Origin: Proales similis
Lineage: Eukaryota; Rotifera; Eurotatoria; Ploima; Proalidae
DNA: 64,000 bases
Assembly (NCBI GenBank): GCA_019059635.1
Contig: JAGVRJ010000008.1
Span: 1,426,001 to 1,490,000 of the forward strand
Reading direction: 5' to 3'
Translations under genes and position numbers: made by a program
Part shown: positions 37,090-46,927 of the stretch, in pieces
How the letters are laid out: each line of letters starts with the position of its first letter
Numbering within the stretch: position 1 is the stretch's first letter
The notes under the pieces: generated by a model
Database searches by the model: none
Told to the model about the DNA's origin: nothing
The model's input: the letters and a program-made list of their open reading frames with translations, nothing else

Positions 37090-39352
37090 TCTTGTCGTCT
37101 ATATTCTGATTGCTGAAATTCTTCTTAAAGTTTGGGTTGAAGAGATAGAGAAGGAGCAAGTTCTCCAGGAAGCTCAGTGTGAGCAGGAGTCGGGACAAGT
37201 CAAAGAGCATCGGGCAAACCGAGTTATTCCGAGACCACAAGGAGATGCACACTGGAAAGAAATCCTGATCAAACATGTGTATAAAGAAGAATATAGTGGA
37301 GACCATTTCGGGCGTCCTAAACAGAAACGAGAAGAGGCCGTTTAGGATGACCATTTTGGTGATGCGATTCTCCACTTCTTCTTTTCGCCTTTGTGCGTTC
37401 TGCTTGCGTAGAAGGCTCAGTAGTCTCAAGTCGACCAGCATGTTGAACAGGGTGAACAGAGTTGTGACCAGAAATACGTTGATTAAATAGAGAACTTCAT
37501 AACCAGCTGCAGCGTCGCGTTGTGTGAAATAGAAATTTAAAATATAATCGGCATAATCTTTAAATATCGTATCAATCGGGAACCTATCGTTTGTAAATAA
37601 GGTGACCAAACTTAGCAAAGTTGCTGGAACTGATAAGCAAGCAAGCAGCTTTCCAGGTCTAATCTTTCGAAATCGGCTCAGCCGGTCTGTGTTCAAGCCG
37701 AAGCGAAACAGAACAAACAGAGTCTGACTCATGTTGGCCATCAGTCTCATTGTGTTGCCAAAGAAACTCTGAGCAAATAGATAATACGCTTGAGAGAACT
37801 TGCTCACTGCTATTCGTGGACAGTAGATTCCGTTGTATTCAATGCAAGAGGTCAGTGGCATAAGGGTGAATATGAGGCTGTGAAAGAGGACGAACCAAGA
37901 GTTGTAGTAGGTGTACACCCACATGAACCTGCCCTTGTCTGTGAGCTTGTTGCGGCGATATTCAGGCGAGTTTTTAATCTTGCGGAACGTCCTGATCACC
38001 AGAAAGTTGGCAATGACGCCCAGCACACTGCTGACGGGTGTCAGCCAGACGTCGGCCAAGTACTTGACAAATTCAAGGCCGAAAATGGTGTCTAACAATG
38101 TGTGATAGCTTGTTGTCTCAATCTTGTCAATCGAGCATCTCTGGGCCATCTTGTCAAACTGACATAGCCGGCTTAGAGAGACCTCGTCTTGAACACACAT
38201 TCCTAGGTCGGAGAGGTACTGAACCGATGAATGATTAAGCGCCCAATAATTGCCAATCAGCCAATACAACAGGCAGGTGCAGTTTTTTTGTGCCTCTCTC
38301 TCCATCAGGTAGCCCCCTAGTTTTACGTTGAGCGAGTAAAGCTCGATCTGATAGAATATGCAAAATGAGGCATCGTCAAACGGAATGGCACGAGCAGGCT
38401 TTACGTGGTATGCATAACTATCGTCATTTGTTATACCGACTGTTTTATCGTTGCGCAAAATAACCATCAGGCTTTCTTTTACGCTTCTTTGATTAGCGTC
38501 GTTCAACCAATTGGGATTATTGTGGAAGAATGCCCTCAAGGATAAAGAGTCCAGAATTATCAGTGTAAGCGAGCTATTGCGAAGAATTCGCTGCTCGAAT
38601 TCTCTGACTATTCCGTCTATTTCGACCGTTTTAGTCAGACCGAAGAGGACAGAAGGATAGGTGTTGTTGTTGAAGCTTATGCCGTAGCCGGACAATCGTA
38701 GATTCTCAATGGACGCGTTCAGTGTTTCAAAAGTTGGTCTGAAAGCGAGTATGTTGTGTTTGACTGTTGATTTGATGACTTCATTCAACACCAGTTGATA
38801 AATCATCGAGTTGGCGAATATTGTCGGACAAGTGTCTTCGTGGTATCGGATCGCTTCATTCAGATCGACTCGTGTTGGATAATTTCGGGTCCACGGACTG
38901 AATATTGGCTGAAGAGAGGAGCAGTTCTGTTGCGCAGTGCCGTCACGATTCAAAATGCGGAGTTCGAAAATCATGAACTGAATAAGCAAAAACTCCACCC
39001 TTCCCAAATCGGGTATTTTGAATTCAGACGAAATTCCTCTTGCTTCAATTATGTGCATCTCAATACGACCGAAATAAGAGATAGATGCGGCCAGCGGTTC
39101 GATGAATTGATTAAATTCGCTCAAGCTCTCTCCTTCTGCTCTGAACTTGTTATTTCGGTTGTAGAAAAAGCCCAGAATCTTCGATTGACATCTCTGCTTG
39201 GTCGAGTTTATTAGCACTTGTTGCTCTTGGCTCAAATATTGATCGCCTACACTTTGGATTTCCAAATAACAATTGTAGAAAATTCTCTCCGCATTGCTTG
39301 GCAGAGCATTAAAACTCAAAGAGATGAAAAGTGCAGTCGCCAGCATGAGCAT
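37085..39352 (-). CDS. receptor R9: LRR-like ectodomain GPCR
   Basis: Intronless, 755 aa. ATG at 39352 with signal peptide MLMLATALFISLSFNALPSNA. R5-type subgroup: CYLEIQSVGDQYL, LNRDGTAQQNCSS, IRYHEDTCPTIF, LRAFFHNNPNWLNDANQR, FCIFYQIELYSLNVKLGG, NCTCLLYWLIGNYWA and CQFDKMAQRCSI. TM1 is near residue 447 (GVIANFLVIRTF). TM3 ends LFRFGLNTDR, TM6 has FRTPEM, and the C-terminus is LYLFNPNFKKNF. ECL1 contains CIEYNGIYC. The stretch 37649-38092, covering TM1 to the start of TM4, matches R10 at all but about four of ~440 positions. No canonical TATA box is seen upstream. Confidence 0.92.
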   Translation of the reverse strand: MLMLATALFISLSFNALPSNAERIFYNCYLEIQSVGDQYLSQEQQVLINSTKQRCQSKILGFFYNRNNKFRAEGESLSEFNQFIEPLAASISYFGRIEMHIIEARGISSEFKIPDLGRVEFLLIQFMIFELRILNRDGTAQQNCSSLQPIFSPWTRNYPTRVDLNEAIRYHEDTCPTIFANSMIYQLVLNEVIKSTVKHNILAFRPTFETLNASIENLRLSGYGISFNNNTYPSVLFGLTKTVEIDGIVREFEQRILRNSSLTLIILDSLSLRAFFHNNPNWLNDANQRSVKESLMVILRNDKTVGITNDDSYAYHVKPARAIPFDDASFCIFYQIELYSLNVKLGGYLMEREAQKNCTCLLYWLIGNYWALNHSSVQYLSDLGMCVQDEVSLSRLCQFDKMAQRCSIDKIETTSYHTLLDTIFGLEFVKYLADVWLTPVSSVLGVIANFLVIRTFRKIKNSPEYRRNKLTDKGRFMWVYTYYNSWFVLFHSLIFTLMPLTSCIEYNGIYCPRIAVSKFSQAYYLFAQSFFGNTMRLMANMSQTLFVLFRFGLNTDRLSRFRKIRPGKLLACLSVPATLLSLVTLFTNDRFPIDTIFKDYADYILNFYFTQRDAAAGYEVLYLINVFLVTTLFTLFNMLVDLRLLSLLRKQNAQRRKEEVENRITKMVILNGLFSFLFRTPEMVSTIFFFIHMFDQDFFPVCISLWSRNNSVCPMLFDLSRLLLTLSFLENLLLLYLFNPNFKKNFSNQNIDDKK

Positions 39353-39797
39353 TTTCCTTCCTATTTAGTTTGATTCCTTTTGAACCGCGAATAAGGTGGA
39401 TTGAACAAATGCGCAAACAACTGGAGATAAAAACAAGAGTCTCATGAGATCAGCTATCTAAGACCAATCTCCCTAATTAGACGCAATCAGAAAGCAAACG
39501 ATCGCTCTCAAATGTGAGAACCGTCAGTCTTGTCGGGATGCCAGATTCCATTCTGATGATTGAATCTGTCCATTGGGAGCAGCTCAGTTCATGTGCGCAA
39601 TATAGCACCGAGCGAGCGTCAGAAAAAAAAACAGAAAAAATTTCACCGGCACGACTAGGTGATTAATCTCTAAAACGTGGCCGCAGCTAAACCATTTCAA
39701 ATTTTTTATTTTATTTCCCATCTATGAATAATACCAAAATTTCAATTAAAAAGGCAATGCCTAGTTGGCTCTAGATTTCAAGCAAAGAAACAAATCG
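39353..39797. other. spacer between R9 and R10
   Basis: Promoter region of R9 and 3' region of R10 (both minus). Plus TTTATT near 39707 gives a minus-strand AATAAA for R10. No gene is seen. Confidence 0.5.
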
Positions 39798-42023
39798 TCA
39801 CTTCTTACTTTCAATTTTCTGATTGCTGAAATGCTTCTTGAAGTTTGGGTTGAAGAGATAGAGGAGCACAAGGTTCTCCAGAAAGCTCAGTGTGAGCAAG
39901 AATCGCGATATGTCAAAGAGCATCGGGCAAACCGAGTTGAGGTGCGATTGATTTGTAATGCACATACTCAAGAATTGCAGATCAAGAAGATGCATGACGA
40001 GTAAAATGGTGCAGATCATTTCGGGAGTCCTAAACAGGAACGAAAAGAGGCCGTTGAGGATGACCATTTTGGTGATGCGATTCTCCACTTCTTCTTTTCG
40101 CCTTTGTGCGTTCTGCTTGCGTAGAAGGCTCAGCAGTCTCAAGTCGACCAGCATGTTGAACATGGTGAACAGAGTTGTGCCCAAAATAATGTTGAGTAAA
40201 TAGACAACTTGAAGGCCTAATGCGAAGCGTATTTTAAAGCGATAATACAAAATATAGTTGGAATCTTGGAACAAAATGTTAATTTTGAATCTTTCGTTAA
40301 GAAACAGAGTAACCAAACTCAAGATAGCTGCCGGGATCGACAAAAAGGAAAGAACTTTTCCAGGTCTAATCTTTCGAAATCGGCTCAGCCGGTCTGTGTT
40401 CAAGCCGAAGCGAAACAGAACGAACAGAGTCTGACTCATGTTGGCCATCAGTCTCATTGTGTTGCCAAAGAAACTCTGAGCAAATAGATAATACGCTTGA
40501 GAGAACTTGCTCACTGCTATTCGTGGACAGTAGATTCCGTTGTATTCAATGCAAGAGGTCAGTGGCATAAGGGTGAATATGAGGCTGTGAAAAAGGACGA
40601 ACCAAGAGTTGTAGTAGGTGTACACCCACATGAACCTGCCCTTGTCTGTGAGCTTGTTGCGGCGATATTCAGGCGAGTTTTTAATCTTGCGGAACGTCCT
40701 GATCACCAGAAAGTTGGCAATGACGCCCAACACACTGCTGACGGGTGTCAGCCAGACGTCGGCCAAGTACTTGACAAATTCAATGCCGAAAATGGTGTCA
40801 AACGTTGTTAAGTAGCTCATAGGCTCAATCTTGTCAATCGAGCATCTCTGGGCCATCTTGTCAAACTGACATTGTCGGCTTAGATTGGCTCTGTCCAGAT
40901 TACAGAGATTTTGTTCGTTGCCCCACCAGGCCTTTTTTATTAGCCAAAGTAGAAGGCAAGTGCAGTTTCTTGGCTCTCTTATCTTGTACGGGTAGCCGTC
41001 TATTTTCACGTTGAGCGAGTAGAGCTCGATTTGGAGGAATATGCAGAACGAGGCATCGTCGAACGGTTCCGCTTCTAATGCCTCGACACTTTTAATGAAT
41101 TCAAAAAATTCACTCATTTTCGTTATTATTGGCTGTCGAAAGTTTAAGGCTATAACCAAAGTTTCCCGAACGCCTCTCAGATTGGCATCGTTCAGCCAGT
41201 CCGGGTTGTTGTGGAAGAATCTTCTTAGCCTCAACGTGCTTAATATTATTCTTGTTACCGAGCTGCTCCTGAGAGTTTGCCTCTCGAAAGTTGCCACAAC
41301 CCCATCTAAAATTATTCTCTTCACCTTGCTGAATAGCACTGTGGGAAACATTTTTGTGTTGAAGCTTATCCAGTAGCCAGACAAGGTCACATACTCGATG
41401 GTGGTATTCAGGGTCTGATTAGTTGGCCTGAATGCGAGCATGTTGTGTTTTACAACAGATTCAATTACTTCAAAGAGCTTTATCTCGTCTATAATTGAGT
41501 TGGCGAATATGGTCGGGCACGTGTAATCGTGGTATTTGATTGCCTTGTTGAAAACTAGAGTTATAATTGTACGAATCGAATGGCTGAATACTGGAAATTT
41601 TGAAAAGCAGTCTTTTTGCTCAGAGCCGTCACGGTTTAAAATCTTCAAGTCAAACGCACTAAAACTAAGATGCACATCGTAGTCATATTTAAACTTTGGA
41701 ACGTCAAAGTCAACCGACAATCCGTCTGCTTCGACGATCTCGATCATGGCAAACATTATCGAATAAGTAGACGGGTTCAAGGGCTGAATGTATTCATTCA
41801 GTTCCCTCAGACTCACCCCTCCGGCTTGATACTCGTCTCTTCGAAAATAAGTCAAAATCGAAGGTCGTGATTTACACCTTTCGGCAGTTCCGTTTATCCG
41901 ATCCCACTGTTCTCGGTCCAAGTTTTTATTTGCATAGCTATTTATTGCCAAATTACATCCCTGTGCATTTGCAAGCATTGTATTGGTGCCCAGAATGATC
42001 ATCAATGCTGGTGCGAGCATCAT
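39798..42023 (-). CDS. receptor R10: LRR-like ectodomain GPCR
   Basis: Intronless, 741 aa. ATG at 42023 with signal peptide MMLAPALMIILGTNTMLANA. R5-type subgroup with a more divergent distal ectodomain (CNLAINSYANKNLDREQW; LNRDGSEQKDC), the YHDYTCPTIF block, LRRFFHNNPDWLNDANLR, FCIFLQIELYSLNVKIDG, NCTCLLLWLIKKAWW and QCQFDKMAQRCSI. TM1 is near residue 434. TM3 ends LFRFGLNTDR, TM6 has FRTPEM, and the C-terminus is LYLFNPNFKKHF. The DNA over TM1-TM4 (about 40358-40799) is nearly identical to R9, while the ectodomain is one of the least similar in the subgroup, a mosaic that suggests conversion. A TATTTATG about 120 nt upstream (near 42145, minus) is a possible promoter. Confidence 0.92.
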   Translation of the reverse strand: MMLAPALMIILGTNTMLANAQGCNLAINSYANKNLDREQWDRINGTAERCKSRPSILTYFRRDEYQAGGVSLRELNEYIQPLNPSTYSIMFAMIEIVEADGLSVDFDVPKFKYDYDVHLSFSAFDLKILNRDGSEQKDCFSKFPVFSHSIRTIITLVFNKAIKYHDYTCPTIFANSIIDEIKLFEVIESVVKHNMLAFRPTNQTLNTTIEYVTLSGYWISFNTKMFPTVLFSKVKRIILDGVVATFERQTLRSSSVTRIILSTLRLRRFFHNNPDWLNDANLRGVRETLVIALNFRQPIITKMSEFFEFIKSVEALEAEPFDDASFCIFLQIELYSLNVKIDGYPYKIREPRNCTCLLLWLIKKAWWGNEQNLCNLDRANLSRQCQFDKMAQRCSIDKIEPMSYLTTFDTIFGIEFVKYLADVWLTPVSSVLGVIANFLVIRTFRKIKNSPEYRRNKLTDKGRFMWVYTYYNSWFVLFHSLIFTLMPLTSCIEYNGIYCPRIAVSKFSQAYYLFAQSFFGNTMRLMANMSQTLFVLFRFGLNTDRLSRFRKIRPGKVLSFLSIPAAILSLVTLFLNERFKINILFQDSNYILYYRFKIRFALGLQVVYLLNIILGTTLFTMFNMLVDLRLLSLLRKQNAQRRKEEVENRITKMVILNGLFSFLFRTPEMICTILLVMHLLDLQFLSMCITNQSHLNSVCPMLFDISRFLLTLSFLENLVLLYLFNPNFKKHFSNQKIESKK

Positions 42024-42740
42024 TTTCTCTTCTTCTTCTTCTTGTTTATTTGTTGTCTTCCAAATGCGAACAACAGAGATCGGCGAAATGCTTTTTTTTG
42101 TCTTAACGCAAAGCTCTTTCTCTTAACCGGTTAAACTGCATAAATAGTAAAGGTCCAAGCGGAATTTCATCTCAGGATGTGCACTTTGGGGAATGTTGTC
42201 CAATGCTTGCGCAATATTTCAATTATCGTAATCGACCTTGAAAAAGAGAGCTCGTGGCATGACATGTAGAAAGCTGTAAATAAAACCAGAAACGATTTAG
42301 AACATGAACAACAATCATCTAATCAGGGCTCTATAGAAATAAATCTATTAAAATTATTATTTGCTCAGATTACAGGCTACATAAATGATTGGCTACCAAT
42401 TAATCAAATTGATCGCTTCAATATTTCAAACATTTACATATTGCGACCTGAATGAATTGAGAGTAAAAATTTGGAATGAATTTCAAAATAGAATCGTCAA
42501 TTTTAAAATAAAAAAAAAAATTACAAAGAATAAGTTGCAGTCCAGCCATCGCTTGTAATGGGCTAAAATCTTAAAATTCAAACTTTTGATCATTTCGTTC
42601 ACTGTTAAAGCGGGAGTAGAGAGCAAAAGCTGCTTGTAGAGCTTTCTTTCTTTTCTTTGATTATCGTTTCACCCGTTGAACGTGAATGGTTCGCAGAAGC
42701 TGTATTTCAGATCTCCAAGTTTTGCCATCGTTAAAGTTGT
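42024..42740. other. spacer between R10 and R11
   Basis: AT-rich, 717 bp, with no frame I can support. It includes the R10 promoter and R11 3' end. Confidence 0.5.
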
Positions 42741-44963
42741 TTAGTTGTAAAGTAACGAGGATAGGTGCTTCCTGAAATCGGCATTGAAGAGAAGCAGCAT
42801 GAAAAAGTTCTCGACCAAGCTGAGAGAGAGAAATCCTTGGGCGATGTTGGACAATACCAGGCACAGTGAATGCAGCGAGTCAAGCTCAAGGAAGCAGGGC
42901 GCAGTTGCCTTGAAAAGGATTGTGCCCAAAGAGACGGCGATTTCAGGCGATCGGAATAGGAATGAAAAGAAGCCGTTGAGGACAATCATTTTGGTGATCT
43001 TGGACTCGGCCTCCTCCTTCCTGTTCTTTTCCTTGTGCCGCTTGAGATGAAGCAGTAGGCGGCAGTCGACTGTCAGGTTGACGATCGTAAAGAGCACATT
43101 GCACATCAACAAGTTGGCAAAATAGATCACTTGCAGACCGGCGACTTTGTCAAACGAGTAGTTTCTCTGGCTCAAAAAGAACAAGAGATCTTCGGAGAGA
43201 AAATCGATATTCAGACGTTCGTTGAGCCAGATCTTGATACAGCTCAACAGAAGGCTTGCGACAAGCGCTGACGCGACCACTCTTCTTGGCCTCCACTTTC
43301 TCAGCCTCGGCAAGCATTCAAGATTGGCTCCGTAGCGGTACAAGACAAACATGCTGTTGGTGAGGTTGCTCATCAGACGCAGCACGTTGCCCAAGTAGCT
43401 CTCCACGAACAGATAGATCACTTGCGCAAAACGGGTAAAGTAAAAAGGCGTGCAGTAGATGCCGTTGTACTCGACACAATTGGTGAGCAGATCGAGGGAG
43501 AAGATGGCGGCCAGCAGCAAGTTGAACGCCGAGTTGATGTAGACATAGTCCCACATTCGCCGGTTCTTGTCGATCAGCTTGTTCCTTCGATAGTCGGTCG
43601 ATCGCTTCATCGCTCGGAAAGTGAGAATTACCAACAGATTGGCAATCATGGCAATCGCGTTTACACTCGGACGAAGTATCACTGTGAACAAGTACTCGAC
43701 GTATTTGGCTTTAATGGTCAGACTGTAAATAGGCGGATCGTTGTAGACTTTGCTCGTCTGGTTGAGCTGGCAGCGTGAAGTGATTTGCGCGAAGTCGCAC
43801 TTGTCCGTGCACTCGTCCGGAATCTTGACCGGCTTTCTCCGCAAGTTCTCTGTCATCCAGTAGAGTTCACAGTTACAGCCTTCCTGCTTCAGATGAAAGT
43901 AAAAGTAGCCCGTTAGTCTGACGTCGAGGCCAAGCGCTTTTATGCGGTGAAAAAGGCAAAAGTCTTGTGCGATTGTCATCTGCTGGCTTTTGTCTAATTG
44001 AGAGAGCAGTTGAACTCCAACCGATGGCCGTTCGCTAATCAAATTGACAGTGAGCGTTTGATTTGTGGTCCTGCGGTTGGCCCCATCGAGCCATTTTAAA
44101 TTGTTGTACCAGAAGCTCTTGTCGTTGATGAGGTTCAATTTCAAGTTGGCCAATTTCTTGCCGACAAACACCTCGGACTCAAACGAGCGAATCCATCCTT
44201 CGAGAGACAAGTCCTTTGTTTGGGCAAATACTGTCTGCGGAAACGTGTCACCGGTGATGTCTAGTCCATAGCCAGTGATCATGACCGAGCCAACAAAAGA
44301 GTTGAGCTGCTCTTCATTTAGACTGGGTGCGAAGCCCAGATAGTTCTGCTTGACCAACGATTGGACCATGTCTTTCAGAATGGCAGAGTTGACAAAAGCG
44401 TTCAAAAAGAGCTGATCGCACGTTCTGCTATGAAAGCGATTTTGTCCCCAGAAGTTCAAATTGTATGCCCCAGACAAGGTACCAGTCGGCCTGGTAATGT
44501 TCGGCAGAGGCCTGCACACTTCTCCATCCGGCGTCCTCTTTCTGATATTCGAATGGTAAATAGTCAGATCGCACATCGGAGGAGCAGTGTGATAAAACTT
44601 AAAGTCAGCGCTGATCCCATTGAAGCTGTAAAGGAAGGTACCAAGTTGAGAAACTCTGCTTTGGCATTCGGCCGGAAGGGATGCTTGAACTGCTTTGAAG
44701 CTGTTCACCTCGTCTAATTCGTTTTGATTGTACAAGATGGAAAAAGACAGTGTCACATCGGTCGCGTTCGAGCATGTTTGACTGAAATTGGACGCATTCC
44801 ACTTGAGCCTTTCTTCGCCCAAATTCGCAGCGTTCACTTCACATTTTGTGCTTATGCCGACACTCTGGCCCCACAGCTCGGGCCCACCGAGATCGCAGAT
44901 TAGCTTTGCGTTGCTTTGCCCTGAAGCTAGAACAATGAGAAGAGCAAAAGTGGCCTGAATCAT
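42741..44963 (-). CDS. receptor R11: divergent LRR-like ectodomain GPCR
   Basis: Intronless, 740 aa. ATG at 44963 with signal peptide MIQATFALLIVLASGQSNA. The ectodomain is unlike the R5 group at its start (CDLGGPELWGQSVGISTKC) but retains FHSRTCDQLFLNAF, ITGYGLDITGDTFPQTVFAQ, a degenerate WYNNLKWLDGANRR, DFCLFHRIKALGLDVRL, GCNCELYWM and CDFAQITSRCQ. TM1 is near residue 438 (AMIANLLVILTF). ICL1 is STDYRRNKLIDKNRRMWDYV. TM3 ends LYRYGANLEC, TM6 has FRSPEI, and the C-terminus is MLLLFNADFRKHLSSLLYN. It groups with R7 by the DKNR-x-MWDYVY motif. It is the last receptor before the sulfotransferase gene. Confidence 0.9.
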   Translation of the reverse strand: MIQATFALLIVLASGQSNAKLICDLGGPELWGQSVGISTKCEVNAANLGEERLKWNASNFSQTCSNATDVTLSFSILYNQNELDEVNSFKAVQASLPAECQSRVSQLGTFLYSFNGISADFKFYHTAPPMCDLTIYHSNIRKRTPDGEVCRPLPNITRPTGTLSGAYNLNFWGQNRFHSRTCDQLFLNAFVNSAILKDMVQSLVKQNYLGFAPSLNEEQLNSFVGSVMITGYGLDITGDTFPQTVFAQTKDLSLEGWIRSFESEVFVGKKLANLKLNLINDKSFWYNNLKWLDGANRRTTNQTLTVNLISERPSVGVQLLSQLDKSQQMTIAQDFCLFHRIKALGLDVRLTGYFYFHLKQEGCNCELYWMTENLRRKPVKIPDECTDKCDFAQITSRCQLNQTSKVYNDPPIYSLTIKAKYVEYLFTVILRPSVNAIAMIANLLVILTFRAMKRSTDYRRNKLIDKNRRMWDYVYINSAFNLLLAAIFSLDLLTNCVEYNGIYCTPFYFTRFAQVIYLFVESYLGNVLRLMSNLTNSMFVLYRYGANLECLPRLRKWRPRRVVASALVASLLLSCIKIWLNERLNIDFLSEDLLFFLSQRNYSFDKVAGLQVIYFANLLMCNVLFTIVNLTVDCRLLLHLKRHKEKNRKEEAESKITKMIVLNGFFSFLFRSPEIAVSLGTILFKATAPCFLELDSLHSLCLVLSNIAQGFLSLSLVENFFMLLLFNADFRKHLSSLLYN

Positions 44964-45443
44964 TTTGAAAAAAAATTTTTCTTTTTAATTTTTCTGTCTT
45001 TCTCTCTCTCGCTCTCTTTTTTCGCTGTTTTTAAGAGCGAGAGACAGCTCCTGGAAATAGGCATAGAATTATTTGATTAAAATAATCGGTGTCCATTAAA
45101 GCTGAATTGGATTAAAGATTCAAGTCTGCCGCTTTAACACCTCGAGCAAGCTTGACGAGATGAGCTTAACAAGACTACAGCCTGCACCCTTTCCCCAGAG
45201 ACAAAATATCGAGATATCGAATAGCCGCGCCTCGGCTTTTTTTCGACAATCGTCGGTGCAGCTCTTTCTGATGAAGGCTTCTTCAGTTCACTGAATATGA
45301 TGAATAAGATCTGATTTATTCTAAGACCAAGCGGCGCATAACCTACAAAAATGTTAAGATTTATAAAGCCGAATCAGATTGGAAATCGACTTTGATTTTG
45401 AGTTAGGAATAATTCATTGTTCGAGTGGACACGAATGTTTGAG

Positions 45444-45629
45444 TCAAAACAGAAAGTGCTTGCGAACGTTGGTGTTGAAGAAAAAGAGGAGCAGCAAGTT
45501 TTCCAGGAGGCTGATTGTAAAAAGAAATCGCGACATATCAAACAAGGAAAACAACATCAGACAAACCGAATAATGTCGCGAATGAGCCACGAAGGAGACA
45601 TAACCGGGACTGCAAGAATTCAAATCCAT
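45444..45629 (-). pseudogene. C-terminal remnant of a receptor gene
   Basis: Sixty-one codons that resemble only the ECL3-TM7-helix 8 end of the family: HSRHYSVCLMLF, then SLFDMSRFLFTISLLENLLL, then NTNVRKHF. Compared with intact copies (SVCPMLFDISRFLLT...), the Pro after Cys is replaced and a few residues are inserted before FDMSRF. There is no ectodomain or TM1-TM6 next to it, so it is a 5'-truncated, decaying copy between R11 and the sulfotransferase. Confidence 0.7.
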
Positions 45630-45817
45630 GTAGCGAGTGGTTTGTCAATTTTAAAATTTAGACTATTTATTCAAATGAAGGTCTTTTCGACTGCCAACAG
45701 CATTTTTCTCTTAAGCCGAGCACATCAAATATTGCCTCTTGATTGAAGCGAAATCTAAGTCTTTAACTGGCCGGCGTTTGAGTATTAAGTTGTTTTCAAA
45801 GGGATAAAGGATGAATC

Positions 45818-46927
45818 TTAGAAGTAATCAAAGCGGCGGCCAGTCAAGTTTGAAAGCTGTTCCAAGTGCGGCTTGAAATACGCTTGTAGGCGTCGTGTAC
45901 TCACAGAAGTGAGCTTTAATATATGCGATCGGCCTTTCGAACCGCCCAAGCAGCTTGGTTTGTGTTCGCCCCGGAAGCAGTAGAATCCTTTTTTGGCCGA
46001 GAAGACGAATTTGCTCTTGTCGACGAGCACGGGCAAACGCAGGAAGCGCTGCACTTCCTCGACTGGTACCCAAGGCTCTCGCTTGAGCAGCTCGCCGTCG
46101 ACCACAAGCAACTGCTCGGGCGAGAACAATTCGAACACGTTGCGCACAATCTCATCGTAATGGCCGCGGTAGAGCAACATACTGATATTCTGATCTGAAT
46201 CTTTTAACAATGGCGGATCAAACATCGATAAGTTCTTGTCTTCGACCATACGCTTCAGAACTTGGGCGTCGGTCTGGTTTGATTCGATCAGCTCGTAGAA
46301 CGTGTTCATAGTCGCAGGTAATTTTGTTTCAGGATATCCGACTATAAGATGAGTCATGTGTGACTCGAGTCGTTTTACGGGATCGCACACAACCATAATG
46401 AGCTTCATGAACGGATTAATCTTTTTTATTTCTTTCAGGTATTCTCTGTGGCTGAATGTTGGGGATTTGTCGATGATAATCAAGTTCGGCTGTTGCGTGT
46501 ACGCGTCCACGTCGATCTTGGGCATATCGGAAAGGTAAGCTCGGCCGAAATCGTTAAATTGCTTGCCATACTTGAAAAAACTGGATTCTTGTGCTTCTGG
46601 AGCCAACACCTGAGGATGTTGGATAAGAAAGAAACGAAGAGTGCTTGTGCCACACTTTGCAGCGCCGATAATGAGTGTATTGGGATAAAGCTGAATAGTT
46701 CTGTTCTCTGTGCGAATCGCAGGCGAATCAATCAAGTTGACTTGGTCATTTCTTATCGTGCGCCCGTCCTCTTCTTTGAATTGTATATAATTTGCTTTAT
46801 GCTCTTGCTGTTTGTTTACATCCGATAGCAAGAATACCGACAGATACAAGAGAAGCAGCAAACTTAACAGAACAGCAGCCGGTCTGAACCAGAAAAATTG
46901 AACCGCGCATCTGACAAAGGCGTTCAT
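45818..46927 (-). CDS. heparan sulfate glucosamine 3-O-sulfotransferase-like
   Basis: Intronless, 369 aa, type II Golgi protein: cytosolic residues 1-15, signal anchor ~16-36 (AAVLLSLLLLLYLSVFLL), then a stem and the sulfotransferase domain. The 5'-phosphosulfate loop is GAAKCGTST at 88-96. Glu114 in EAQESSFF aligns with the catalytic base of HS 3-O-sulfotransferases. The 3'-phosphate motif is VVCDPVKRLESH at 179-190, where Cys181 replaces the usual Arg of RDP while Ser189 is kept. C-terminal family marks are VVDGELLKREPW, KGFYCFRGE, a disulfide-type CLGGSKGRSH and the end GRRFDYF. Family members transfer sulfate from PAPS to the 3-OH of glucosamine in heparan sulfate. The family assignment is firm; retained activity is uncertain because of the Arg-to-Cys change. 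Orthology to a specific vertebrate isoform cannot be told. Confidence 0.88.
   Translation of the reverse strand: MNAFVRCAVQFFWFRPAAVLLSLLLLLYLSVFLLSDVNKQQEHKANYIQFKEEDGRTIRNDQVNLIDSPAIRTENRTIQLYPNTLIIGAAKCGTSTLRFFLIQHPQVLAPEAQESSFFKYGKQFNDFGRAYLSDMPKIDVDAYTQQPNLIIIDKSPTFSHREYLKEIKKINPFMKLIMVVCDPVKRLESHMTHLIVGYPETKLPATMNTFYELIESNQTDAQVLKRMVEDKNLSMFDPPLLKDSDQNISMLLYRGHYDEIVRNVFELFSPEQLLVVDGELLKREPWVPVEEVQRFLRLPVLVDKSKFVFSAKKGFYCFRGEHKPSCLGGSKGRSHILKLTSVSTRRLQAYFKPHLEQLSNLTGRRFDYF

Noticed and set aside
37911-38105. Conserved antisense frame opposite receptor TM1-TM2, present at the same place in many receptors (e.g. 30425-30622, 35844-36041, 40618-40815)
   Set aside because: Its conservation follows from the near-identical sense DNA and conversion tracts; there is no independent start context, promoter or poly(A) signal.
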